A DNA stretch of 64,000 nucleotides from Alviniconcha marisindica (GCA_018857735.1 JABMCL010000151.1:410001-474000); one strand, 5' to 3'. Shown: positions 23,323-35,693, counted from the stretch's first letter. A program made the numbers and translations. Notes: a model not told the origin generated them from the sequence alone.

Positions 23323-24649
23323 TGCAAAAGAGAGGTGTCCAATACACTGGACATGTTAGGGGATAATTTGTTTATTACTAGTGGGGGTGGGGTGGGGGCT
23401 CAGATTTTCTAAGCAAAAAAGGCATGAAAAGATTGTCTCCAAGAAAAGTAGAGGAAGCAATCAAAGACTTGGGATGGGGGTGGGGGAGAAGAGCTTATCT
23501 CTCATCTCTCACATTCAAAAAGGTGGGGCAGGGACAGGAGGGTAGCAGTAACTGTCTCTCCAAATCAAAGAGGCTGGGGGGAGGTTCATCTCCTACCTCC
23601 AGAATATGAATTCAAGACTTTTGGAAACCTGCCACATTTTCAATTAATGTGTCGCTCAGATATGAGCAACAGACTACATGCGTACATGTGATGCATAGGT
23701 TGGAAGTTTGGTGCATCAGGTCTAAGCTTAGTGCATCAGAATTCAGATATGGGTCATTCTCCTGAAAACTGGTCAAAATTGTGACATAGAGGGTAAAAAT
23801 TCAGTGTGTGAATTTTTTAATGCTATTATTTGGAAATGAAAGCTTGACATCTCATGTGACATAAATATAAGACATAAACTGACAGGGTAACAGGAACTTG
23901 GTTAATTGTGCATTATGTTACGTCATAGGTCAGTGTCTCGCGTGTTACAGAAGACACCAGAAATGCATGAATAGTCGGCTCAGTGGCCAGTTTGACTCTT
24001 GCATTTTTTTTTTTATTATACAATATTTCCTTATTAATAAAGGAATACCTGTCACTTCTGACATTTAAAAAAAAAAAATCCTGCCTCTTTAATGATTTTG
24101 GTTTAGAATGTCTTCTTCGAAGTACAGACATGCACGAAATAGATTACACATTTCTTTTCCTTTTTTCTTTTTTTTCTCCCCAAAGTAATTTGGAGGATTC
24201 ATTGCACTAACTTGTCTGAACCATATATATAAATATACATGTCAGAGGGATATTTGTTTCTTGCTTTCTAAAGTTAATAACCAATCGCACTTAATTATAA
24301 TCTGTCTCACATGTTATGTGGACATCATCACAAGTACAAAAGGATATAAGAATAACACACTTGAACCATTGCCCCAAAAACTTAATAACAAGTATTTTCT
24401 TTACAAAAGCAATGTTCTTTCCACATTTTCTTGATTGGAACTGGTATTGACCCCTGCTTTAGATATCCGGGTAGCCAAGAGTGACAGCAACCTAGTCCAC
24501 AGTCTCCCAAGCCATATTCTCTGTCTCACACCCTGTGTAAAAGCAAGAAAATCTGTTCACAGTGTCTTACCCTGTCTTGTGATGATGTACCATCAAACTA
24601 ATTTGGATTGCAAAAGTTTCAGTATTTCTGAAGATCTAGTAGAAAGATT

Positions 24650-25260
24650 GTGGCTTTGACCTTGAACATCGCAAAATGATATTTCTGAATGATACTCTGA
24701 TGATTGTCACCCTACTAATTTGACCGATCAGAGATATTGTCCGGCCAACATTACTGAAATTCAGAACCTTTACTGTGACCTTGACCTTGAATACAGCAAA
24801 GCAAACCTTTTCACAAACACTCCAGCTTATGAACATGCATTGTCAAACCCAAGTTGGTTCCCCAAAAAATCACAGTTCAGAACATAATAGAAATAGTCTA
24901 TTTGATTGTATGAACCAAAATTCAGTTACTGTGACCTTGACCTTGAAGATAGAAACCCATTTTTTTGCATATGACATTCTGGCTTATAATGCTGTCTCAC
25001 AATGGGTTTGGTCACAAATATCCAAACTAACATTAACTGAAACTTTTAACCTTGGCTGTGACATTGACCTTGAACACAGCAGTCCAAAATTTTCACTGGA
25101 CACTTCTTTGCTTATGATGATCTACACTCAAATTGAGTTTGGTTGCAAAAGACTCACTGGTTTAGAACTAATAAAAGATATAGTAGAAACTGTCATATTT
25201 TGATTATATAAGCCCACACTGTGACCTTGACCTTGAAGATAGAATCCCATTTTTTCACAT
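24650..25260. repeat. diverged tandem repeat with periodic TGACCTTGACCTTGA motif
   Basis: The motif, or one-mismatch forms of it, recurs near 24,657 (single half), 24,775, 24,932, 25,058 and 25,222, spaced about 120-165 bp. The intervening sequence is also alignable: ATAGAANCCCATTTTTT, CATATGACATTC-GGCT and TAGTAGAAA blocks recur. The array is old. Each motif contains two overlapping TCAAGGTCA-type sites on the other strand. Confidence 0.7.
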
Positions 25261-25776
25261 GACATTCCGGCTCATGGTGGTGCACCACAATACAAGTTTG
25301 GTAACAAAGATTGCAAAGAAACACTCAGCCAAATGGGAACAAATATGTGTCAGAGCGTTACATCCCTCACCCCTGAAGACCCACAGTGCTTTCCCTTTTT
25401 TTAGTAAAATAATACACCACACACAGCGCAAAAAGACGTCAAATGTTGCTGCCACAAGTCAGCTGATGTGGACTGGTACGTTAGGGTAGGTCAAAAGTCA
25501 ATGGTACAAGCAGAAATAATTATTTTGTGTGCTCGCACTTACACCATTGTAAGACACCACGTCAACCACCACTGAAGAAATGACTGTAAGTTATTTTGTA
25601 TCAACTCCTTTGTCACAAGCATTAAAAATAAGGTGAAATGTGGTTATTACTAAGCTGATGAACAAGACAGTTTTTTAGTTTCTGTTGTGAACAAGTCACA
25701 ATATCGTGAAACACACTCAGAAGACGCCATCGGTAACGTGCGAGACACTGATTATCTTTCCTTTGTTTGGAGCTGT

Positions 25777-25788
25777 TAATAGCAAGCA
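25777..25788. repeat. LINE-B target-site duplication (3' side of element)
   Basis: TAATAGCAAGCA, identical to 31612-31623, directly next to the TTAC-type tail run. Confidence 0.9.
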
Positions 25789-26359
25789 GTAAGTAAGTAA
25801 GTAAGTTGGTGTTTTACGCCCAGTCAACTGGCATGGTTATATCAGGGTGATACACACCTCATATTGTAGATTTAATTTTTAATAATGTGTAAGTCTTAAA
25901 ATGGGTTATAAAACGTTTTAAAACCATGCTGAAAAGGTAAAAACACAAACAAACTGAAAACGATCTCAAATTTAAATTTTCAAAAATATTAATTTCTTTC
26001 AAAAAAGTTAAAATCTTTCAGGTAAATATTTTAAACAACGCGCAGTGATTAGCTGAAAAGGGGGCTCTCTCTTATTTCAAAAATAAACCGAACAAGAAGT
26101 AAAATATGCTCTAGGGGTTTAAAAGGTTTATCACATCCAGTGCACATTGGCGGTACCTCACCCTTCAAAAAAAAGGGAAAATGAGTAAGAAAAGAGTGGC
26201 CATGTGCAACCAGGCCATCACAGTTTCTTCTTTTCTGTTTTTTCCGAGGATAAGATATACATTTTTTTTAATACGGGAAATATCTTATAATTTTTTTCCG
26301 GGAACTCACCCCCTCAGACTGCCATAGTTCTAATATATATTTATTTGGTGTGGGTTTTC

Positions 26360-26720
26360 TGAGAATGGGATGAGCTCAACCGAGTGTCTCCATCAAGGGC
26401 ATCCTTAGCTGCAAAATCTGCAGCTGAATTTCCTATAATGCCAACATGGCCGGGAACCCAGATGAAAACAATCTCTCTCCCATCTTTGTCATTTCTGTAT
26501 ATAATTCTAAAATCTGAACAAAGACTGGTTTATCTATTTAGGTTTATATAGCTGTAACAATGAAAGGGAATCAATAATATCAAAAATGATTTTTTCTTTG
26601 GAATAATAAACATGTTTGAGCAAAAAAGATACCCCTTCAACTCTGCTGTATATATTGAATGTCGTCTGGAAGCCAACAGGGTAAAAGGGTTTTTAATTTC
26701 GTTTTGGGGATACAGCCGCC
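26360..26720 (-). pseudogene. LINE-B ORF2 RNase H domain, degraded
   Basis: On the minus strand FIWVPGHVGIIGNSAADFAA then KDALDGDTR is readable at about 26,380-26,463. This is the WxPGHxGIxGNxxAD signature of LINE-encoded RNase H. A TAELKG block upstream at about 26,630-26,650 fits the conserved Glu helix. Confidence 0.82.
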
Positions 26721-26899
26721 ACAGCAACTCTTTCCTCTGTTTTAGAACCGTTGGTGAAAATATTTTCGATAAAGGGTATTCAAAAGATAAGTTGTAAATA
26801 GAGCTGTTTATATATTTCGAGTTTGTTGTATTTTTTTTAAAACTGGCTAGGTCAAAACGGACTGCGGGAAACTGAAAGTTTCCAAGGGACGATGTCCAA

Positions 26900-28620
26900 T
26901 GAGGGAGCACCGTCTACCAAATTTAGGTTAAGTTTGGATTTCTCCAAGTGGGGAAGAATGCGGACCCAAGAGGTGGAAGCTTTGACTCCGATTCTTCAAA
27001 TAATTTGGTGTTTTCGGGTTCAAAACACAGCTATGGCTGGGTTTTCTGACAGGGATTTGAGTTTAAGAATATAGTTGAAAGACAATTTTAATCGGCGAGT
27101 GGTTAACGGCGGATCATGTGCTTCTAGTATAGACTTTGAGCAGGAGAGGTGCGGAAAGCACCCAACGCGATTCGCAAGCCCTGAGGGTGGATAGGATCCA
27201 ATTGTTTCAGAATCGACTGACGGGCTGATCCTACACAATGCATCCATAATCCAATTTGGAGTGGACAACGAACGGTAAAGGTGTGCAGGACAATACATCA
27301 GCTCCCCAATCAGTATGTCCCACTACACGAAGAATGCCCCAGAGCCTTCTGACAGGAGGTTTTTAAGGTATTGAATGTGTTTTTTAAAAAGAAAGTTTTG
27401 TGTCAAAGATAACACCAAGGAATTTTGCTTCTCTGACTACTTTTATGGGTTTTTTCCCAGAAGAATGTTAGGGTCGGGGAAAAAAAAACGTACGGGTTGA
27501 TGGAAATGAATACAGACCGTCTTAGAGGTGGAGAACTTGAAGCCGTTCTCAGCACCCACTTCTGAATGCTGTTTACACACACCTGCAAAGCTCTCTCCAC
27601 ACTGTTTAACGTCTTTCCACTCACACAGAAAGCAAAGTCGTCCACAAACAAGGAGCAATCGTACCCTTTAAGACAGTTTAACAATGTTGTTAATTTTAAT
27701 GCTGAAAAGGGTCGGAGACAGGATGCTACCTTGCAGGACACCCATCTCCTGCTCGTGCAGCTCGGAAGAGGGGAAACCCCACTTAACCTGAAAAAACATT
27801 CCGACGGGAAAGCTTTAAATTTAAACCGGGAGGTGCCCTGACTGAAACCGGGGATCCCAGAGGTCCGCCAGAATGCCAGCTTCCACTTTGGTCGTAAGCT
27901 TTCTCAAGGTCAAAGAAAATGGTTAAGACGTGGGTTTTTTTTAACGAAGGCATTTCTAATAAATGTTTCAAAATAAACGAGATGATCCAACATACTGGGG
28001 TTTCTTCCTGAAGCCGCACTGTTCTCCGAAAGAAGACCCTCCCGACTCGAGGGACCACATGAGGCGAGCATTGATCATCCCTTCATCGTTTTACACAAAA
28101 GATGGTTAATGTATAGGTCTGAAATTACGGGATCCAAGTGATCCTTACCGGGTTGGGAATGGGGATACTACTGCCTCACGCCACGATGGCGGAAAACAGC
28201 CAGATTCCCAACGGGTTATAAACTTTTAAAAGGACAGGCAGAGCAAAATTTTGGGGGATGTGTTTTAAAAGTTGGTAGTGGACTCATCCAAACCAGTGGC
28301 TGAATCTTTGGCTCTCTGTAACGATTGCCTCAATTCAGTCACTGACAAAGGTAGGTTGTACTCCTCTTCATTTTTGGAAGAGAAGCCCAGGCGTCGTTTT
28401 TCTTTTAATGTTTTAATCCTCTGAAATTCATCAGAATAATTATCCGTCGAAGAAATTTTTGATAAAATTTTTAGCTAATACTTCTGCTACTTCCTTTTTA
28501 TCAGTAATGAGATTACCGTTAACTTTTTAAAAGATTAACATAATTACAACCATCCCTTACCCTTTATTTTCCTAATAGCTTTCCCGACCTTTTGTGTTTG
28601 CGTTTTAGAATTTAACTTAT
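26900..28620 (-). pseudogene. LINE-B ORF2 reverse transcriptase domain, degraded
   Basis: Recognisable blocks: TIFFDLEKAYD (RT motif A) near 27,900-27,930, and SLFVDDFAFCVSGKTLNSVE (the catalytic FVDD motif C) near 27,598-27,658. Frames shift repeatedly between the blocks. Confidence 0.82.
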
Positions 28621-28959
28621 TACAGAAATGCCTCCACGAGTTCCTTTTTTGTTGTTTACAACATGACAAGCCTTGGCTCTTAAAAGTTTAAAATTTTGAA
28701 CATTACTTAGCGTTGGGGTTTGAAAAAAAATTTCGTTGAGCTTTCTTTCTTTCTTTAATTGCTCTTTTTCAACTGTCATTAAACCATGGAACTTTGGGAA
28801 GTTTTTTTTGAAAGCGTGTTTTTGGTATAGCTTTGTTTGCTGCTTTAATAAGTAGGTCGTAAACTGACCCCGGGGGGATTCTCGGCAGACATCCGTTTTC
28901 CTAGTCAGAGGAACAACGAACTTGAAGGACAGCAGTCCCTTTTTAAAATTCCACCTGTC

Positions 28960-29740
28960 AGGTGCAGCTTCCTCTTCGACAGTGTTGCTGGTTAGGATTA
29001 CAGGAAAGTGGTCACTTCCGCACAGATCCTCATGTCTAGGACCACAAATGGAGAGATCCAGTGCGGAAGTGGAACTGGTGGCGGGATGAATATAAGTCGC
29101 TGAACCATCATTTAGAATACATGAATCCATTTCTGAGAAGAGATCCCCCAACATTTGTCCTCTGCTTTATGGGACTCGTACCCGACCCGGGAGGACCGTT
29201 GAAATCGCCCAAAAACGAACAGAGATGGCAGCTGTTCCATTAGGTTAATCAGATCAGTCTTGGCAACGTGATCTGATGGAGGAAGATAAATACTACAAAA
29301 GGTGGACTACCTTGTTCATGTCACCCTCGCACCCCGCCCTGCAAAGGGGTGTTTCAAATGAACCTCACTAAACAATAGGATTTATTTATGAGCAGTGCAC
29401 TGCCCCGGTAGGTCATCATTAGGAATTTTTGGTTAGATATTAAACCAGAGAATGATGGAGTCTTGGAACTGGTTAAAAATGTTTCCTGCAATCCAAACAC
29501 AGCTGGCAAGCAGAGCGAGCCCCCCGAAGTTGGCTTGAAGCCTCGCACGTTCCATTGGATAATGGAGTGTTCCCCTTGCTTCAGTCAGGCAAGAAGGGTG
29601 ACAAGCATTCTCATCAGACAGGGCAGAAAACTGGTTGAAGAACCGGATTTTGCCTGCCTTCTTTTCTCTGGGCCGTCCGAAGTTACAGCTTGGTGGTACC
29701 TGGGGCTGCTGGAAGGATGGGCCGGGGGCGAAAACCCCTC
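28960..29740 (-). pseudogene. LINE-B ORF2 endonuclease domain, degraded
   Basis: The N-terminal part reads LQETFLTSSKTPSFSGLIS, the conserved Gln-Glu strand of APE-type endonucleases, near 29,440-29,500. The end of the domain reads SALDLSICGPRHEDLCGSDH then FPVIL near 28,995-29,075; the SDHFPV motif supplies the catalytic Asp-His pair. The two parts are in different broken frames. Confidence 0.8.
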
Positions 29741-29799
29741 GACGTCCACCAGGACCCCCATCCACCCTTACCTTAGTAGGTGAGCACCTCGAAAAGAGA

Positions 29800-31012
29800 A
29801 TCATCTTTCGAGGTCGCGGTTTTTAAGGGATCTGCTGAACCCTTAGGGGGCACTTTTGGAGGGAGCCGCAGAACCCTTAGATGCCATTTTGTGGGATTGG
29901 CGAACCCTTGAAACCGTTTTGGGGGGACCGGCTGAACCCCTATCCATCTCCGAAGAACACTTGGCAGACTCGCACGGAACCCGGGCGTCGGCCAATACTG
30001 TCCTTGACTTCCGGAGGGAAACTTGAGTCCGGTCGATACTGATCCGGGTCCGCCAGAAGAACGCACATTAGATTCAGTCGTCCTGAGTGGACGATCTGAA
30101 AACAAACCCCGGTTAACGAGGTTTGACACTGAACAGATTTGGATTCTTTTTGGCGGAAGCGGCAGCAACATAAGTATTACCTCCAGTGATCACAGTTGGC
30201 ATCTTGGCTTCAACCAACTGTCTGGCTTCCGGAAAGGATAGCGTTTCTCAACGCGGGCACGTTGAATCTCCTTCTCCTTCTGCCAGACCAGGCAATCTTT
30301 AGCCAATGAAGCGTGGGGACCATTGCAATCAGAGCACAGCTTGGGTCCCTCACATGACCTTCATGCTTATCTTTTCCACAAACCGTACACTTTTCAGCAA
30401 CTTGCAACTTGGCTCATACTCCAGAATTGTTGCAGTTGAAAAAGCAGCATAGGGTTCAGAACAAACAAGGGCCCCCTTTACCTTTAGATAGCCAGCCGTG
30501 ATCTCTTTGGAGGTTCTGGGGAAAACCCAACGTCAAGAAAAGAGTGTTGGTGGGGTCACCTTCCCTCCTTCTTCAGTGTCACTCGGTTCACCCCAACCAC
30601 AACCCCGATCCTTTGTTCATCTCGGATCTCAAACTCCGTCATGTCAGCGAGGTCCCGACATTTGATTACTCCCCGAGAGGAGTTTTAGGGTCTTGTGAAT
30701 TGAGACCCTGACTGGTCTGTCAATAAATCTGTTTGTTCGGAGTAGGTTTTGGGCCTGGCCCTTTTGCCACACTCCACCAGGAAAGATCCATCCCTCAACT
30801 TTTAAAGCTTTTGAGGGTTCCAGCCACCACCTGGAAACCCTTTTTGAACAGCAAATGGTGACAGTTTGCTCAGCGGGAGGTCTCACTTGACGATTCCATA
30901 CCAGAAACCTTTGGGCCCAAATTTTTGTAGGAGTTGTAAAGCGTTCGTTTTCAGAGTCATAGTCCGAATCCTGGTCGTTGTTCCGTAATCTTTTTTTATT
31001 TGTGGGTGCCAT
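29800..31012 (-). pseudogene. LINE-B ORF1, degraded
   Basis: Starts MAPTNKKRLRNNDQDSDYDS, matching the N terminus of the open copy at 20,333. It then breaks by frameshift around 30,900. Pieces of the zinc-knuckle region are readable at about 30,210-30,410 (KCTVCGKDKHEGHVRDPSCA), and the Ser/Pro-rich end at about 29,800-30,150. At least three frame breaks are needed to follow it. Confidence 0.85.
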
Positions 31013-31611
31013 GTTATGTTTCTGAAAGATTCATTACGTTTTGTCCCTACCCGCCACCGAGTCCTACAAGGGGATGCACACAAGCGGCATTCCAGCAAGT
31101 GCACATCAGGGCTCAAAACGCAATATACTCAGGTGATAAAAACAAAACAAAGTTTACTTCTATCCCCTGATTGACCTTGCGCTGCCTTCTAATCGAAATT
31201 AGGGCAAAGCACGACCAGCCGATTGATTGGGTCGGGCCAACCCAACCACCCGTCTAGGGGAAGTCCGGGCCAAAGAAGCATGTTGGACTCCACAGGGGAC
31301 CTCAGCCACCAGGATCCCATCCTCCCCCGACACGGGATGCAGCGCACGGCAAACACGCTGGGTCTGAAGGTGACCGCAGAGAGTAAGAAGAATTATATAA
31401 AGAAGATCTGTGTTGTAGATAAATACAGGAGAATGGCCGGTTAGGTAGAAATAAGCTATACGAAGGGAGCTGAAAACAGAGGTATTGTGGAGAGTTTTTG
31501 GAATGAAATATAGTGGGCCGGCAGATAGAAACTAGATGTAAGAAAAGAGTGAAAGGAGTGGAGCAGCTTGGTTTAAACACCCCCGGCGCGAGAAGCCGGC
31601 CCCATGGGGGC

Positions 31612-31623
31612 TAATAGCAAGCA
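31612..31623. repeat. LINE-B target-site duplication (5' side of element)
   Basis: TAATAGCAAGCA, identical to 25777-25788. Confidence 0.9.
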
Positions 31624-32062
31624 ACACGCAATAAATACCATTTGTATGTAAGAACTAGCCTCCTTCTTTCTCATGAAACCTGTTTTTTATTCAATCATGA
31701 ACAATTCCAAGGAAATATCTATGATCAGCTAACCTTCCCAAAGCCATGTCACAAATGGCGGCCATGAAAATGTCGCAAATTTTTACCAAAAAAGGCTCAC
31801 AGCGCAAGAAATAATGATGCATTTACCCATTGTGGCATTTCCCTTATTTCTCCAAACACATTACATCAGAAATATAGCGATAGTTTAAAAAGTTTCATGT
31901 TTTAGTTTAATTTTTTGTTTCATCGGGAAAGCGGCACCCTCTTTGGTCCAGTTTTCAGGAGAATGACCCATATGTGTGTAATTATCAACACAGCTGCATA
32001 CATGTGAGTTCTGTCACATTTGATTCAGCCTCATGGCATAACCAAAATAAATTATCAAATCT

Positions 32063-32093
32063 AAGTCATCTCACACACACACACACACACACA
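32063..32093. repeat. short (CA)n
   Basis: CA run in otherwise AT-rich non-coding sequence (31,650-33,500). No gene is seen there. Confidence 0.85.
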
Positions 32094-32306
32094 ACCACCA
32101 TCACCACCTGTAAAACAAATTTAAAAAAAGAGAAAAAAGCTTCAACAAACAAAATACAAGAATTAATCTCATGTAATATTTTATGGCAACTCAAATCTAA
32201 CAGTTATTCCAATTCAAAATATAACAAAACAGCACAAATGCGCAGTAAACAGAAAAGCAAATGCCGAGTATTATTTTACAAAACTCTCGTCTACTCTTTA
32301 AACTAG

Positions 32307-32396
32307 CTCATGGTAACCAGTAAGTAAATAACTTGGTGTTTTATGCCCAGTCAACCAGTATGGTCATATCACTATCACGGCAACTCAAGGTAACCA
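32307..32396 (-). mobile_element. 64-bp LINE-B tail insertion with 13-bp TSD
   Basis: CTCATGGTAACCA (32307-32319) and CTCAAGGTAACCA (32384-32396) flank 64 bp. On the minus strand that insert is the LINE-B 3' tail (GACTGGGCATAAAACACCAA) ending in a TTAC-type run. The repeats differ at one base. It is an extreme 5' truncation. Confidence 0.8.
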
Positions 32397-33510
32397 ACCC
32401 TGTTATGAATGTGTAAAGGTTGATGAAGGTTATCTTATCGCAGTCTCAAACATTTTGCTTAACATCCAAGAAAATGTTCATAATAAGGTAAAAATATTCA
32501 GGCAGAAAATACATGATCTCCCTTTAAAAGTTACTTCAAGAGGAACCAAACCAAAGATGCAAGTGGCCAGAAAATGTACACATTCTATGAAAATATTTAT
32601 ACAAAAGAATAAATTTTTTGTATGCTTTCAATTTCAGCTTCTCAACATGTAGGCATGCTGGTTTGCTATTTACCAGTGGAAACCTCAAAAAGGTTGTCTC
32701 AGGGTTAAGGTTGGATTATGACATAATTTGATACTTTTGCCACACATGCTGGCTTTGTTTTCAACAACACTGATACACAAAACCAGTCCTATGTCAAAAT
32801 AAAACATACATATATATACAAACATCAAACCCAAAATTTCAAATAGTTAGTCCCTTCAATATTACCACTGTTAAAACAGCACATAAGGCTAGGACATTCT
32901 GGTACAGTCAACCATTTCATCTAATTTATCAATACCAGATTAAAGAAAAATACAAAAAGGGAACTGACAGAAACAGTTTAAAAAACTAAATGTTATACAA
33001 ATGCATAATGCCAAATACCAGTGCCATATGGCAGCAAGCTGCACATACCACCAACCATCATCTCCTAGCTGCTCAGCGAGAGCAATACAAAAAAGCCTCT
33101 CTTAGAGTCTTCACAAAAAATGTTTGAGAATTTTTGGAAAGAATTCAGGAGAATGGAACATTAGCAGAAAAATGACAAGACAGAAAGAGTAAGAGGTCTA
33201 GACAGAAAAACAAGAGAGGAGCTTGGAAAGGGGAATCAAATGGCAAATCTGAGATTCCAGACAGGGTGGAGGACATCAGACATCCCTGGCCTCCCTTCAG
33301 GGTGGCTAACGAGGAAATATCCAAATGTTCCTTGAAATACTGCCCTTCAAAACATGCAAGAGATGCAAAACATAACATAACTTCACCAAGCATGTTGCAT
33401 TATACACTGTACGTTTTGTTGTTGTTTTTCTCTACTGCTTTCAGCAGCCACAAATTATTGGTTGAATTTTTTGTTCATCATGCATGGTTTTGGATATTTA
33501 GTTCAAAATT

Positions 33511-33511
<1 letters not shown>

Positions 33512-33579
<68 letters not shown>
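33512..33579. repeat. (TA)n microsatellite
   Basis: Uninterrupted TA run of about 68 bp; self-complementary and likely polymorphic. Confidence 0.97.
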
Positions 33580-33583
<4 letters not shown>

Positions 33584-34269
33584 CTTGCATATTCTGTTCT
33601 GGTCCTCACCAATACTGACAATAACAATTTTGTTGCTGTGAGATGGTTGCTGGTGACAGTCATGAAGTTAATGGTGCTGAAAGCCATGGGGAATTGGACC
33701 GATGTGGAACCCATCCATCTGCAGGATTTGTATGGTTGTTTAATCAACATTTCTGCAACTTTACTGCTTCAAATTTGAGCTCTTCAGAGTGCAGCAAAGA
33801 TGGTTCACTCTTTACTGATGAAGATCAAAATAATTTTAAAAGGCTGATGACATCACAGATGTGGTGGTCATATGCCTCTAAATGTTCTGCAATGCAAATC
33901 TGTTTTCACTAGCAAATCAAGATCAGGAAAAGATTCTTACATTTTTCAACGCCAAACATTCCATAAAAGACCTGTCAGAAGTGGTTTCATAACCTGAGAA
34001 TGGATCACTTCCAAGGAAAGTCAAAGTATTTGTGGAAGCAGGTTGATTTGAAATGTGAAATGTCAGTCATTATCTTCCAAACTTAAAAGTGTCATGTTAT
34101 TGTGTTTACAGCAGCTTTTCTCATCTGGCACAATCACAATGCCAAACAAACACCGGTCACATTTAGTGATTTCCATACACCTTTCCTGAAGAAGAAAAAA
34201 AAAATCTTTATTTTTTAATGCCAACTATTACAAGTTCCCAAAGTAAATGACTAACTGTTGTGCCATACA

Positions 34270-34396
34270 TATTTTAGTTTTAATCTTCACAACATTTTAT
34301 TTTTCACTGCAAGGTGCATATATTGTGGTTTGGGGAACCACAATATATGCACCTTGCAGTGAAAAATAAAATGTTGTGAAGATTAAAACTAAAATA
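34270..34396. repeat. perfect 60-bp inverted repeat with 5-nt spacer
   Basis: The left arm 34271-34330 and right arm 34336-34395 are exact reverse complements (one more T-A pair outside), separated by TGGGG. The arms are AT-rich and centred on GGTGCATATATTGTGGTT. A transcript of either strand would form a perfect hairpin of about 60 bp. No terminal duplication is obvious. Confidence 0.95.
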
Positions 34397-34508
34397 ACTA
34401 AACATCTTGTATAGGACAGTCACTGGTATCATTATCCTTATTCAGTGTATATGATTTTTCATGCAGACCTAAATATCCATCTACAGCAATGCAAAAACAA
34501 TGTTTTTT

Positions 34509-34510
<2 letters not shown>

Positions 34511-34574
<64 letters not shown>
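34511..34574. repeat. (GT)n microsatellite
   Basis: Pure GT run of about 64 bp. Confidence 0.97.
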
Positions 34575-34578
<4 letters not shown>

Positions 34579-34727
34579 GGGTTACACTAACTATTTAACG
34601 CACAAGCAGCTGCTTATAGTGAGAATGAGTGAACACTAGAGAATACTGAAAGTTCCAGGTAGAAATTCCACAAACTGAAAGTTATCAACATTGGAATATT
34701 TTTGAGTACTAGCTGTATGACATATTA

Positions 34728-34800
34728 CTAATAGTAACCATACAGGTTTGCACTGACATAATACTAATAGTAACCATACAGGTTTGCACTTTCTTACAAC
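34728..34800. repeat. two-copy direct repeat, about 35 bp
   Basis: TACTAATAGTAACCATACAG then GTTTGCACT occurs twice in tandem with near identity. Confidence 0.8.
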
Positions 34801-35218
34801 TTAAAAATATGCCAACTGTTTTGTGTACAAATATTAGTGCGTAGTTGGAGAATAAAAAGTTTCATAAACAAAATTCCAACAACGAAAGGAATTATTGGCA
34901 CCTGAAGGAAGAGTTTCACCCATGTAGTACCTCACAGTTTAAAGAAATCAACACAGGAATCACTATGCACTGTGCCAACATAACTTTTAAGCCATATGCT
35001 GAATAAGTTAGTTATTGTCCGAAAAGCAGAAACACCTAAGTTTTATTCATGAATTTGTCACAAACAAGAAGACTTTTTGGTACATGTGCTATACAAGAAA
35101 TATGCAATATATTTTTATCTCAAGCAAAATCAGTTGATGGGACATTAAAATTTAAGAACTGAAACTAAAATAATAATTATTACACCATAACAAATACATT
35201 TTGTTGCTTTGAGCATAC

Positions 35219-35693
35219 ACCCAGTAAACATGCCGGAGCCAATCCAGAAGCATTTTGGTTTCGGCCAGTTATGGCCATTATGGCCAGCATGCAGCCAGAA
35301 TCAGGCTGCATCATATATGCCGGATCCAACTTCCTGCATCTGTTTTTGTTCCATTTTTCCAAAGAAGGCATGAATCATATTGCACAAAACTGACCTGGAT
35401 CTGATCTGGATGGTCTGGTCAGGGTTTGGCCAAACACATCTGGTCAGGAAGCAAGCTGGTGTGCAGGAATCATCGGGCCTGGCTTCTGGCAGGACGCAAC
35501 CAGCCTGCTACCAGTTTCCCGCTTTGACTCAGTTGCGTTCTTCCACAGACATCCCGGATAATATTGTGCTTTGGCCAAACAGATCCGGCCTGGAAGCAAG
35601 CCAATGTGCAAGAATCATCCAGCCCGCTTCTGGCCAATGTTTCCCACCCAATCTGGACCGGATGCAAATCGGATCCAGCATGTTTACTGGGCA
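35219..35693. mobile_element. TIR element of about 475 bp (non-autonomous)
   Basis: The left end CCCAGTAAACATGCCGGAGC and the right end, reverse-complemented CCCAGTAAACATGCTGGATC, match at 17 of 20 positions. Internally the right half holds two diverged tandem copies of a TTTGGCCAAACA...GGAAGCAAGC...AGGAATCATC block. No transposase is present and I did not find a clear target-site duplication. The superfamily is not assigned. Confidence 0.6.

Larger units (their letters stand above)
25789..31611 (-). mobile_element. near full-length LINE-B (I/Jockey-group) with 12-bp TSD
   Basis: 5.8-kb non-LTR retrotransposon on the minus strand, bounded by perfect TAATAGCAAGCA repeats at 25777-25788 and 31612-31623. 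Order 5' to 3': 5' UTR (31,611-31,013), ORF1 remnant with CCHC knuckles, APE-type endonuclease, reverse transcriptase, RNase H, 3' UTR, and the tail GACTGGGCGTAAAACACCAA ending in a TTAC tetranucleotide run. Every frame is broken by stops and frameshifts, so the copy is dead. The combination of APE endonuclease, RT and RNase H with a zinc-knuckle ORF1 points to the I/Jockey assemblage; the clade is not resolved. Confidence 0.88.

Noticed and set aside
33266..33778. 170-codon plus-strand frame near 33.5 kb.
   Set aside because: A third of it is the TA microsatellite (Tyr-Ile repeats) and the rest has no recognisable content.
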